Source of the DNA: Thamnaconus septentrionalis
Taxonomy: Eukaryota > Chordata > Actinopteri > Tetraodontiformes > Monacanthidae
Length of the DNA stretch: 64,000 bases
Assembly: GCA_009823395.1 (NCBI GenBank)
Contig: CM020518.1
Span: 14,700,501-14,764,500 of the forward strand
Direction of reading: 5' to 3'
This document shows, in pieces, positions 25,690 to 37,200 of the stretch; within the stretch, counting starts at the first letter, position 1, and each line of letters opens with the position of its first letter. The notes under the pieces are model-generated. The model was not told the origin of the DNA and ran no database searches. It worked only from the letters and a program-made list of their open reading frames with translations. The translations under genes and the position numbers were made by a program.

Positions 25690-26226
25690 AAGTCCAGTGT
25701 GTAAAATCTGGCCCTATTTATCATTTTTATATTGGTAAAAGCTTCATAAACGGCCTGTAAATATATTCTTAAAAAGTGCATACTGACAGTACTGTAAAAG
25801 TCATAGAACGGTTTTTATTTATATATAAGAATGTACATAGAGCAAGAGTCTTCTCCCAGTTAGATGCCATCTAGCACCGCTACATTTCTAAGGCAGGCGC
25901 TGCGGACAATCCAGCCTGCCTGGTAAACCCTCACGTCCTCAAATAAACCAACGAAGAAGAAGGTGGACGAGGTATCCAGGTTTGTGAGCGCAGGCCACCG
26001 TAGTTCACTGGCAAGCTCGGGAGAAGGAGGGTGAGTGAATGAGGGCCCTAACCCGCCCGGTGAACCTTCACGTCCTCAAATAAACCAACAAAGAAGAAGG
26101 TGGACGAGGTATCCGGGTTCACCGTAGTTCACTGGCAAGCTCGGGAGAGGGAGGGAGGGCGAGTGAATGAGTGCGCACTCAAAAATGACCACTAGATGGC
26201 AGAATTTTACACAGCATCCCTTTAAA
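25690..26226 (+). mobile_element. Miniature inverted-repeat element, family A, with internal tandem duplication
   Basis: The left end aaagtccagtgtgtaaaatc is roughly mirrored by the right end agaattttacacagcatccc, which is followed by tttaaa. The interior (gagcaagagtcttctcccag, then aaataaaccaacgaagaaga) recurs at 61.5-61.9 kb and, inverted, at 52.3-52.7 kb. Part of it is tandemly duplicated with a period of about 138 bp (units starting near 25921 and 26059). No transposase is present. Confidence 0.75.
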
Positions 26227-26559
26227 TTCCCTCATAATATGCCACCATGCCCACATGGGCAATTTAAGCCTATTTTGGAATACATTTGCAGCAACCATTG
26301 GCGCTTACATCATATTTGTTTGAGGAATTGTAGCTGTTTGGTCACGTAGGCCAACCGTGCCCGAAAGAGACAACTCCCATGCGCTGAACTACGCTGACTA
26401 GGAACCTCCGCCCTCACTCAGGCAGGCGCCAACTCGGGCGTCCTCGGCCGGTTTAGACGAGACGATGAAACTGACGCGAGGCTTGGGAGCAAAACACCCC
26501 GATTCCCTTTAATGGTGACGAAAAGTCTGTCAGAAAGCTGCTTTTCACCGGCGCTCTCC

Positions 26560-26705
26560 AGCCGCAGATGGAAAATTACCAAACTGTTGATCGATGGTTA
26601 ACAGGTGCGGGCTAATTATGCTAATCACGGCAACAGCCAAATAAACCGATTGCCATGTTCATTTAAATGACAGCAATGTTCCTTCGGTGGCTAATTAAAA
26701 GAGGT
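26560..26705. promoter_or_regulatory. Candidate conserved enhancer core with POU/homeodomain sites
   Basis: Dense AT-rich transcription-factor-like motifs: ggctaattatgctaatcacg near 26610, caaactgttgatcgatgg near 26580 and ggctaattaaaag near 26690. The sequence is non-repetitive and sits between GC-rich tracts, as vertebrate intronic enhancers often do. No comparative evidence was available. Confidence 0.35.
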
Positions 26706-26740
26706 CGGGGGAGGGGGAGAGGGAGGGAGGGGCGGGGGCG
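26706..26740 (+). repeat. G-run tract, predicted G-quadruplex
   Basis: Six G runs of three or more, separated by 1-3 nt (ggggg, ggggg, ggg, ggg, gggg, ggggg), fit the G3+N1-7 pattern. Confidence 0.8.
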
Positions 26741-26873
26741 AGCGAGGGAGAGGGGAGACGCGCCGGCTGGGTTTTGCGGATGGGAGGCGTTTAAACGGAA
26801 ATGTTCTCCCGGGCCCGCTGTAATAAGCTGTATTTCATTGGTTTAATGGCGTCATAATGAATTTCTAATGATG

Positions 26874-26905
26874 GGGCTGGGCTGGGCTGGGCTGGGCTGT
26901 GCTGG
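26874..26905. repeat. (GGGCT)n minisatellite-like tract
   Basis: About five GGGCT units followed by diverged units. Confidence 0.9.
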
Positions 26906-26909
26906 GGTG

Positions 26910-28560
26910 GGTTGGTGGGGACAAAGCGAGGAGGTGTGAGGATATGTGCGTGAAAGCATACGGCCAGAGAGGAGAGGGCGGCGAAGGGAGGCTTGGCTAG
27001 CGCGGCTCTCTGGTTCGCGAAGGGAAGGCAGGATGTGCGCCTGGTCCGTCTGGTTCAAAACAATTCCCCCTTCCCCCCGGTTGGAAAAGGTGGAGGTTGG
27101 ACTTTAAGGGGGCAATTACTTTATTTCCCAGCACTGCTGGGCCTCCCCCCCGTGTCCATATGCATGTGACCCAGGGAAAAAAAAAAGAGGCATCATTAGG
27201 GGAAGAGAAGGCGCGAAAAGGCCAGGGGAGATGAACTACGGCACCCCCGGTGGGGGGAGGGCGGGGCACCGGGTCAGGGTTGATTCATTTTTATAAAGGA
27301 AGAGGCTACAGGAAGCCTCTCAATGTCTTTTGATTTCATCTCAGTCCTCGACAGGAGATTCAAAAGAGGCAGCGAACACTCAACGTTAAGATTAAGTTTT
27401 CTTGAAAGAAAGAAACCTTCAAACTTTCGCTAACTTCCCTTTCAGCCAATCATCGCCGCTGCTTCAGGAATTAACGCGACAATGTGACCGTGATTAGGTC
27501 AATTCTGCAGCAACCGCAACACAAGCGCTCCATGGTGAAGATAAATGTGAAGTTGCTCCATGGATTCTGTCTTTCAATGGCACGATATATAATTATATCT
27601 GCTAAGCTGAATGCCTCCAATCAGGCCGCAAGTGTTTCACTTTAACATTTAATCGAAGTCGGCCTTTTCACTGAACTGGGCAGCGAAGCTGTCGGATGTT
27701 TGTGCACACTGCTGCCTCATTTCTAATGCAGAGATTTGCCATTTTGCGTATTAACAAAAGAAAAAAAGAAAAACTAAATCATAAGACATGGCTGATCTGG
27801 CCAAAAAGACACAGGTGACACCGGACAAAAAGCGCTGCAGTTCCTTTATGGCCAGACAGTGGACGTCCATTGTGAAGGTGACAAAAGAGAAAACACCCCG
27901 AGCACACAATACGCACACGTCCTAAAGACGCGCTTTGTATTTTCCGTTTATGAGGCATTCTCACCATTTAAATGTATTCCACATTAGGAGAGGGGTAAGT
28001 GGGGGGTCTGCTCAGTTCAATATATTATAATGTGATGGTTGCACTTAATGGGAAATCAATGATGAGACAAGGCCGCCGCTGCCGGGACCGAGCAAAGGCA
28101 ATTTCCAAATTGACGTGCGGAGGACCTGTGTGATTGATTCTGACTGCTGTTGGATTTTAATATCCTTCGCTGGGAAGCTCATTGACTTCCCGACGTCGCC
28201 CCGCGGTTCATCCGCAAACTGCCGATGGAGTTCTGCTCTGTCTTTTCCCCCTCTGAGGTAGTTTATCTCTGCGTCTCTCTCTCTCTCTCTCCGGGCGCAC
28301 AGCAGATAGGCGGGATTCAACGCGTGAGATAAATGTGCGGCTGACTTCCTGAATGCGCGCTTCCTGCCATTAATCACGTGGCGACGCGCTTTCCCTTGGA
28401 CGCGCTCGGGCTGGGACGTACGTTGCTGCGAGGTCTCGCTGAAGACGCCTCGGTACCAACGTTCCCGCTGCAGCCGACCTGACAGGACGGCATCAAAGCA
28501 ATTGAGTTCACACTGGTTGCTGCTGCTTGTTTTAACAGCCACCTGGAAAGAAAACACCCC
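26910..28560. other. Intronic sequence without recognised gene
   Basis: GC-rich to 27250, then AT-richer. The interval 27420-27660 (aatcatcgccgctgcttcag, gtgattaggtcaattctgca, atatataattatatctgc) is a weak conserved-element candidate. A long minus-strand open frame spanning 28045-28728 runs through the CA repeat and has no domain resemblance. Confidence 0.5.
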
Positions 28561-28566
28561 CCAACG

Positions 28567-28591
28567 CACACACACACACACACACACACAC
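28567..28591. repeat. (CA)n microsatellite
   Basis: About 12 CA units, followed by CTGC units. Confidence 0.93.
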
Positions 28592-28599
28592 GTCTTTCT

Positions 28600-29760
28600 G
28601 CCTGCCTGCCTGCAGCCACACACACAAGCAGACACGCTGCAGTCAAACACATTAGAAAGAGAGGAGAAACAATTCACTTTCACAAGCCCAGGGCCAACAG
28701 AGCCCACCCAGAAAAGATCACCAGCCAACCCGTCGCTCCATTTTCTTAGCCCTTATCGCCGTGTGCTCTCTCCGATATATGGTTTGTACTTATAAAAGGA
28801 AAATATGCCATAATCTGCTGTCCTCTTCACCTTTGTCACTAAAAGGGAGCTGCCAGGTATAAATATGTTTATTACATGGTGGATCGATCTATCCATCCAG
28901 CCAGCCAGCAGTTATTTACAGCTTACATTGAAGAGTCAGTGCTTCACTGGTCATCGGAAGCGATCTACTTTTACATCATCGGTGACCTCATTAGTACGAT
29001 ACAATGTTCAATACTGGCTAATAATACACAGCCAGTTGCGTTAACCTACCGTCCCTCCTGGAAGCTCTTGCCATGAACCCTTTATCTGACAACTTTATCA
29101 AGGCTAGCTGTTGATAATAAAATTCGAACATATATGTAATAGTTAAAGGTAGATGCTGAGGTCCATGTTTTGCTTTCACCACTCAGCTTCTCTTTCCATT
29201 CTGTGCCATTATGAAACACCCATGCACACATTTAAACACTTCCAAGCAGCATAAAAGCTTTTGAGGAGGAAAAACACACTGTGTGAGTGATTTGTCCGCC
29301 TTAAGTGCTGAGCCAGCAGAGTGCGTCCAGCTGTGCACGGCTAAACTTTTCAACCCTGGTCATTCCGCAACACGAGATCAAAACTGCTGACCCGGAGCCT
29401 CTCGCACTGTACTGCGCTGGAAGGGACGGGCCGATGTGATCCTCCTTTAATCCCGGACGACTGGAATAAAACACAAGTGAGCGATTGGCCCGCGCTCAGG
29501 CTACTTCGACCTCTGCCTCCGAGAACGAAGTGTGCTCAGAATGAAACGAGCAAGGGAAATTAGGGAGAAGGGAACGCTCGTGACCGCGCATCTTTGCGGA
29601 GGTGGAGAGACCGCAGGGCCGTCTTGAAGGTTACTGGCCGACAACAGGTGGAATTGTCTCCCCGAGCGACTGCTTTGCAGGGGACCATTACGTCGTCAAC
29701 ACCGGAGGAAGGGCTTCCAGGTGGAAAAAAGCACCAGAGACGCCCGCGCAACTTGAGGTT
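28600..29760. other. vav2: Intronic sequence just downstream of the vav2 exon donor
   Basis: It contains a (CAGC/CATC)-rich stretch near 28885-28910 and otherwise unremarkable intron. No additional exon was recognised. Confidence 0.55.
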
Positions 29761-29768
29761 GGCCTCAC

Positions 29769-29885
29769 CTTGCCGAAGTCCCGGACGTCGAAGAGGTCGA
29801 AGGGGTCGAACAGCTCGCTGTTGCGCAGGCCGAACTTGTCGTGGCACACCTTGAGAAACGTCCGAATGTTCTTCAGGCACAGAAA
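29769..29885 (-). CDS. vav2: vav2 internal coding exon (exon 2), second half of the calponin-homology domain
   Basis: Vav2 is a cytoplasmic Rho/Rac guanine nucleotide exchange factor acting downstream of tyrosine-kinase receptors. Its domain order is CH, acidic, DH, PH, C1, SH3, SH2, SH3. The minus strand here reads 39 codons beginning [20 protein letters not shown] and ending [15 protein letters not shown]. By recall this matches human VAV2 at about residues 68-106. The [10 protein letters not shown] segment separates it from VAV1 (LSTCCEKFGL) and VAV3 (LTACCETFGM). On the minus strand the acceptor is a pyrimidine-rich tract ending cgccgcag and the donor is gtgagg. Both junctions are phase 0, so 117 bp is a whole number of codons. 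The reading frame stays open into both introns, but that extra sequence does not resemble Vav. No flanking Vav exon was found in the window, so the gene runs right to left with very long introns. The paralogue call rests on recalled sequences, not on an alignment. Confidence 0.95.
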
Positions 29886-29889
29886 CTGC

Positions 29890-32800
29890 GGCGACAGAGA
29901 TAGAAAGAAAAGCATTAACAGCACAGTACATTTCTGGCAGAAAATATCACACCAAGACACGTGTTAGCATTTCATATTCACTATCAAGCGACGGCAATTC
30001 AGTGAATATTCCATTTCATGGTGGATGACTGGCATGCTGATTACTGTGGACTGATTGCGGCACCCAGACGCTGATGGGCTGCCTCTTTGATCCGGATTAG
30101 GAGAGCCACAAAGAAAAGGGGTGTGACTCTCCAGTATCAGGGCACAGACATGACAGACCCAGTGCAGAGCAGCTGCCCTGAGCTCAGCGTCCTGCTGGTC
30201 CCAGACCAAGAGCTCAAACTTAAAGATCACAGGACATGGAGCGGATCAAACACTGCACGGTGTTCAGAAAAATACAGTTAACATGAAGGTCTGAACACAC
30301 ACAGAAAGGAAATATCAGGCCAGTTGGGGAGAAAAACACATTTTTGTTATGATGGACAACCAATAATTTGGCGTTATAGTTTAGGAAACCAGATGAGAGA
30401 TCATATTGCTCACACATTTGCAATTACGTGCATTGAGAATTCACAATAAACAGTTTTGTCAAAGCTGAATGTTTCAGCAAGACAATGGTCCTCGCTACAC
30501 ATGTACAAGAATTTAGCTTTCCTTTTCATTCTTGATAACAATAAAGCAAAAAAAAAAAAAAAGATTCTGTTTGATGCAGCAACAGAAATATGTTGCCCAA
30601 ATATTTCATGATGAGATCTGAGATTGCATACATTTCTATGGGCATTGAAAAAAAACAAAATAAAAAAATAAAACTGGAAACACAACATACCCCCACTGCT
30701 GTACAGTCTACACTGGTAAAACAAAATACCAGTAGTCATAAATCAAACCAGCACAAAACGGCATCAAAACACAAGATGTGGTCCTTCAAAAAGCCTGTTA
30801 CCCTTTTATTGCCATTACATTTATGTGGCAAAAAGACGACTCTGGAGAGAAGAGTGGTGTTTGAAGTAGCTATACAGCAGCCAAGCGCTACCCATCCTGC
30901 ATCATAAGTACTCTTTGGCTACAGATATTTATCGTCCCGCTCCCTAAAAATATGCCATCTCACAGATAAACCTTGAGGGATGAGGAGCGGAGCAATAACT
31001 GGGGCCAGCGCTACTGCAATATTAATGATAAGCCCGGCTGCCTCCCCGTCTCCGAGCGTTTGCGTGCGCGAAGAACACATCACCGCGCATGTAAATTCCG
31101 ATGCTTCCCCGATAGGCCCCCTTCATTTCTCTGTGACGGAGATATAGGAAAGGAGGGACGCGAAAGCGGAAGAGACGGGACGACAAAACACTCCCGCTGA
31201 CAATTCCAGGGAATTGGCTGTTGGATGGGACACTAGCAGGGCAATCAGCGGGACCACACGTCTCAGTTCCAGCTTAGTTAAAGTTAACACTCCTTGAATG
31301 CAGTAATGGCGTGTTTTTTGGGGTGCTTTATGAAGCGCGCCGCAATGCTCTCGAGGTTCGGAACATTGTAGCAGCCCCACCGAGTCATTTTCTCTCATTG
31401 CGGCGAATCCTCTACGGCCGTCAGCCCGTTTAGGATAATAAGCTTTCGGGGAAACACTGCCAAGTCCTCATCAGTCGAGAGCGATGAGGGAAAAAGAAAT
31501 TCCAGATTGGTCCGATACGGCCGGCCTGGTATTTTGTGGCATTTGAGTGGGGCCTCTCCTGGCCACACCTGAGAGCCCCGCAGACTCGTTTTCATTCAGA
31601 CGGGCTCGTGCCGTGCCCCCAGTGAACCCTGTCACAGGCGTGATCCTCGCAACGAGGGGAGCGCCGGCCGCGGGGGGCGAGTCGCAATTGGCTGGCCGCG
31701 GCCACGCTGGCATTTGCAGTTCACCCGCGAAGGTTATCACGCCCACTGATCCTCACGCGCAGTTGTGGAGGAGGGAAAAAAGAAGAAGAAGCTCGGTTGC
31801 CACTCCTCAGATGCGAAACGGTAACATTTGTTTGAGTGTTCTGAGGACGGAGAGCGAAGGGGAGAGATGAGCAGACGCTCTCCAGATATGGATCGGGAGG
31901 AGGCGGGATGTCTCTCTGACATTCTCATGTATATGTTTAGAGATAAGAAGGCCAGAGAGCGGGATATGGAGAATAGCAAAGATCTTGATGGAAAACACAC
32001 ATTTCTCATGGAGGGTGGAGCTTGAGCATCGGGGATAGAACACGACGTAGCCCCCCCCCGGCTTCCGCCTCCTCAAGACGAGGCTCCATCTGGAGTGACT
32101 CCACTGTGGCCACTTTTGTTTGTCTTGCATCAAACGCAAAATTTTTATTTCAGAGTTGGATAACAGTGAGGTGTGCGACACTGCATCCAAAAGGTCTGAG
32201 AAATGGTCCCTTCTGACAATGGAACGCCTCATACCAGCTGTGTACACTGGCAGTGCCAACGGTCAAGAGAACACTGTGACCATGTGGCTCACTTCCACCA
32301 TCAGCTGTAGAATCCACTTTGTGTTCTATTGAATTCATGCGACTTTATGATGGCTTGAGCGTGGATGGAGGTCCATTGCAGCGCCATCGTGAGCAGCTAG
32401 GAGGTGTAGTTGCGTGCTCGCCCTTTTGCGGACCCCTCGTTTGTTTGTACTCACAGTTCTTAAGTAGAACCTGCGCACTGGTTTGTTTAGCTACCGGCCG
32501 GCTTTGCTTATGATGTCATCAGACCACCGACCAGGGCTCTGGTAGACACAACCCAGTGTTCCGAGTCGTGCATGGAAATGTGAGGCTGCAAAAGAAACCT
32601 TTTTTGCAGTTCCGCTTTTATATAGCTCCTATTGGAGCCAATAATATTCTATTTTGATTTGTGCATGTCTTGCAGACTTCAATTCAACGCTGTATCTAAT
32701 TTAAAAACAGCTTGAGCAACTCAAGCTGCTAAATATGGAAAAAAAAAAACAACGGAAAGCTCTGCTCTGAAAACTACAATCAATCAGCTTGGTCTTAATG

Positions 32801-34085
32801 TAGCAATCTTTATTCATTTTAATTCCGAAACTTTTCCCCTCCCAGAAACTACAATGTTTTTGGTCTCAAGCATACCGGATCATTCTCGATTTTATTACTC
32901 AATAAGTGTGGAATTGCTTCGTCGAGCAACAAAAGCAAACCAAACAGCCACATATGGTTCCGAGGCTCCGGCGCTGCAATAACTGTTAACAGAGGACAAC
33001 ATGCAGGTGTTTGCCGCCCTTTGGCTATTACATTATTGTTTCATTGTTTTGTTCTGTTTTGGCTGTTGTGAGGTTGTGTATGTACTCGCAGCAGCAAATG
33101 CTCTGTTAGTCACCAAATACTCTATGTGTGATGCGGGTCCCCGGGTCTCACACCCAAGAATAATTTCACGACAGATTTTTTGTACATAAGTGGTAGGTGG
33201 GAGTTACGCACCATCGCGGCGACAGCTCTGCTTAGAGTTTTCAGCCATGAGAGTACAGGTCTGTTCATCTGAAAGGTTTAGAGAGGAGAGGACCCGGGAG
33301 GAAAGACTCTGCTAACAATGACCTATCATCCCATCTTACGACTCAGAATGCAGGGCATAATTAACTGATGTTGAGGGCCTGGTTGCCCTTTTCTGTGTCC
33401 ATTTATAGCTCATCTCATATGTACGCTGATGACGGTTGAAACTCAGCCAACTCAAGTGTGAGATTTGTAAAACGGGTGGTCGATTATCAGAGAAGGACTG
33501 GCATGTTTTCTGTTGATGTTGTGATGGGAAGAATTTAGGATTTAGACTTGAGGTGATGCTGCGTTCAAAAAACAAAGAAATGCCAAGACAGTCACATGTT
33601 TGTCTGACATGAAACAAATGGATAACAACGCAAAACAGCCCACAGACAGGAAATGAAAAATCAAAAGTTCCGGGTGCTAAAAAAGGGCACTGATGGTTTT
33701 GGGAAGCTAATAATGCTATCAGGAAGATTATTATGATTAAAAAGGTGTTATTTTGTAAAAATCTGTGCGTAATTCTCAAATTTGAGTAGCTTTTTTTTTG
33801 GGATCTATTAAGCAGGTATCCAGGTGTATCCACTTATCAAAATGGTAATTTGAAAGAGATAATTAAGAACAAAATAGCAAGGACTTGGTTTAACCCAGGG
33901 GGTAAAGGACATGAAAGGAGAGGCGAGGTGAGGAGAGGAGACGGGGGGAGGGAAGATGGGAGGGAAGGGAGGGAGGGCAGGATTGAGTCAGACAGATGAT
34001 CAAATACTCAGACAGCCAGTCAGGGAATTGGAGTCAATGAAGGAGAGTGATGCCTGTCTGAGAACTGTGTGGCAGCCCAATACTC
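29890..34085. other. vav2: Intronic sequence upstream of the vav2 exon acceptor
   Basis: The polypyrimidine tract of the acceptor (minus strand) occupies about 29886-29915. Elsewhere, 30905-31045 (ctacagatatttatcgtccc, ctaaaaatatgccatctc, gcaatattaatgataagccc) is a candidate conserved element. A C-rich CpG stretch lies at 31.4-31.75 kb. No gene was recognised. Confidence 0.5.
33939..33978 (+). repeat. G-run tract, predicted G-quadruplex
   Basis: At least seven G runs of three or more within 40 nt (gggggg, ggg, ggg, ggg, ggg, ggg, ggg), lying in a longer purine-only stretch that begins near 33905. Confidence 0.85.
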
Positions 34086-34089
34086 TCTT

Positions 34090-34090
<1 letters not shown>

Positions 34091-34144
<54 letters not shown>
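34091..34144. repeat. (CA)27 microsatellite, longest in the window
   Basis: An uninterrupted run of about 27 CA units. Confidence 0.98.
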
Positions 34145-34148
<4 letters not shown>

Positions 34149-34228
34149 ATCCCATCTTGTTGCGTCTGCAGCAGTGACTCACTCCACAGCTCGCGCATAA
34201 CCCGGAAGGCGGCTTCTCAGCGGGAGAG

Positions 34229-34253
34229 GCAGCAGCAGCAGCAGCAGCGGCAG
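34229..34253. repeat. (CAG)n trinucleotide tract
   Basis: Seven or eight CAG-type units with one CGG interruption. It is intronic, not in a recognised coding frame. Confidence 0.9.
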
Positions 34254-34259
34254 GGAGCA

Positions 34260-37200
34260 CCGGCTAGCTGACTGAAATGGCGGGCAGAATAAGGCGGGCC
34301 GAGCAGTTTCTCAAGACGTGTGGACGGACGGTGATGATCCACAGGCAAAGCTTTGGCTTGGGTTAATGATACTGCTGCCGGAGCAACAATTGGGTTCTGG
34401 AGGAGGTTAATGTCAAGCAGCACTCAACCTGTGAACCTCACTGATACGTTATGCTGGAGAGTCGGAAAAAAAAAAAAACTGCAACATTTTATTCACGTTA
34501 GAAGAGCTGACACCTGTTTAGCAGCTTACAATAAGAATTAGAGAAGAAATTCCAATCTGAATCGATATTTTTGCACTCCACTCATACACTATATTCTAAC
34601 AGTGTGTTTTAAGACATACTGAAAAACCTGCATTTAAGACATACTCAAAAAAAAAATGCATCTCAAACTGCATCATGGAAAGTTGGTTTTATCATTCGTT
34701 AAGTTTTATTAAAATGTTTGATGAATGGCTTCTCAAGTAGTCCATGACCAATGTTAGCTTGCCCAATTCACCATTCTTCTTCTGGTTCTGTTTACCTCCT
34801 CTTCAGTAGCCGCATGGCACCTTCCTATGATTTAATTATGCTTTACGTGGCCTTGTTTGGATCAAATGACTTAATGGAATGCTTGAAATTTTGCCTTAAA
34901 ATTCTCACTGGTACTGCGAGAAACGCCATTGGTGAGTAGGGATCGTGTTCAGGTCTTCTATGTCTTCAGTTTTACAGTTGCATTTTATCTGCGAATGATG
35001 CCACAACATTGATTATTTCCTTGAGAAAGAGGTGGAATTCAAGGGCTCACACATCTCCGTTATGATCTTTTTAAACCATCCGCTCATTCTCCGAGTTTCG
35101 GCGACTGCAACCTTACAATAACAGAAATTACACATTTTTTAGGAAGGGAGAAGAAATTTGTCAGAGCTTTGTACACATTTGGGGGTCATGTGTTGGGTTA
35201 ATCTAGGAGGGGATTAATGAGCAGTCAGGCTCTTCAACCCCACTTCCAGGTTGACCGGCCTTTTTAAAGTCGGCGAGTCGTAGAACACACCCCCGCCCCT
35301 GCAAATTAGAGATGAGGAACGCTCGATGAATAATGCATCGCAATAGTATGCAAATGTGCTAATCTTATCCCATTACCCCTAAAAGCCTGTGAGAATGCCT
35401 GGATTGACCACCACTTTAAGGCTCCCCGGAACTGACGGCAGACGGGGCGGAACGACTTAGTTAGGCACGGCCTGTGTTAAAATATGGAAGTTGAATAGGC
35501 CAAGTGTGGTTTTCTGCGGGGTTAATCGCCATTACAATAGCAGGACCATCCAGTTCAGAGCAATATACTCCAGGAGGGAGAGAGCCGCCGCCGCCGCCAT
35601 CCAGCGTGATGACTACATAATTAAATGGAGTCCACCCCTCACCTTTTACACTGGCTGCTTGTGAAAGCGTGCGCTCTCGAGGTGCACGTCGGAGATAAAA
35701 AAGCACATGGCGTGAGAGAGTAGTGGGGGTGGGGGGCATGAGCTGAAATCCCGCAGCATGCCATCACCACATGGACAAATATTAGGTCATTCGTGAGTGA
35801 GGAAGCAGTGAACCTTAAGCTAACTTAAAAGGAGAGACCTCCTCCTGGGGGGAGGAGGGGCAGGGCTCTTTTTGTCTGCAGCAGAATGGACGGCGGAGAG
35901 AAGAAGGAGAAGCGCTATCCCTGAAAGGTAGTGCACTCTCCCGTCTCCGCTGAGGCAGAAACGACGGCGGCTAGAATAAAAAGAACCTCCTCTCGCGGCC
36001 AGCAGAATCTATTTAGCTTCATTTGTGAGCTAGCTGTGATATTTACAGCCCCCAACGATTTAGCTTCAAAGCGAGGTTGATGCTGAGGGGACGTGCTGCC
36101 TGATTGCCTACCGTGAATTGGATGACAATGTCAACAATGTCACAATATACTGTGCAATAGATGTCATGATTTTTTGGGGGTGTGCTGCAGGTACAGATCA
36201 CTAAGTTCCATTCATGCAAACCAGTTAGCGCTTGCTGCATGCTTCCTTTTTCAAATAGTGACTACAGCAGTCATTTGTCATCACTACTAACATGATTCCA
36301 AACCATTCAAATTGAGCTCCCATTATTCAGGTACATTTTATCTGCCATGTGCTCAGGGGTTCTCATTTGTTTTGTGCAATGTCTGCCCAAATGACTTTCC
36401 AAACAGCTTTTTAATGAACTGCTAGCAGTACTTGTAAACACCATTGAAAACTGTGATTGATTTACGTGATCCCCCCCGCCCTCCTCCATACTGATCCACT
36501 CAGTCTCCTCTCAGAATAACACACTCGGTTCTGCACTTTTTAGTGTTTCTTTGATTTTAACAGTGCATGGTCTATTTGGGTGAATATCTTCCAGATATTC
36601 TATTGCCCGATTTTCCTCTCCCCTCTTCAGAGACTCTTAATAATTCATCCGCATTTTCTTCTGACATGGCATTTGAAGACTTTCGCTCTTCGCTGTGCAA
36701 GAATGGATTCACCTTGCACGGCTGACTCCACTTCCATTTGCACTTTAATAATACTTTGAAAACGCCGGCCATCTCTAAGAAATATAACCCCAGCAGATGC
36801 TGGACCGTTGCTGGGGGTGGCGTCGGACAAACTACACTGACTGCAGTCATATTTTGTTAATACTGCAGGACATCTAACCGAGGCCAGGATTCCAAAACAT
36901 CTCGGTGCGTCCGCGCCTCGTTTTAATCCAGCGCTGTATCCAAGCAACAGGCCTGGGAGCCAAGAGACGACTTTGTGCTCGGGGCTTAGCTGTAAACTCC
37001 GGGCGAGATAAATTTAGAGGGCGAGGTCCTCCCTAGAATCCCAGACGCCCATGGATCAATGGCCAGGTAATTTATGACATCGGGGTGGAAAGAGGAAGAC
37101 TGCATCCATCTTTTCCCCCAGCAAGTTCCGCTCACAATGCAAAGGTCTTTGTGGTGATTTAGATTTCCCGCAACATACATTAGCCTTTACTCTCCATCTC

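Larger units (their letters stand above)
1..29768 (-). other. vav2: vav2 intron 2 (partial, 3' end outside window)
   Basis: Everything downstream of the vav2 exon donor on the minus strand lacks a recognisable Vav exon. I looked for the segment expected next (VIS-x-x-SRLSLHSIAQ) and for the acidic region and did not see them. The span is therefore read as intron sequence of at least 29.7 kb. It contains simple repeats, transposon relics and candidate regulatory islands listed separately. A short exon missed by eye is possible. Confidence 0.7.

Noticed and set aside
28045..28728. 227-codon minus-strand open frame
   Set aside because: It runs through the (CA)n microsatellite, giving a CVCVCV stretch, and shows no domain-like pattern, splice-site logic or family resemblance.
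1..29700. Vav2 exon 3 on the minus strand
   Set aside because: I searched by eye for the SRLSLHSIAQ-type segment and the acidic tyrosine-containing region and found no match. A diverged exon could have been missed.
29690..29960. Longer open frame around the vav2 exon
   Set aside because: The frame stays open beyond the exon on both sides, but the extra residues do not resemble Vav and the splice signals at 29768/29769 and 29885/29886 are clear.
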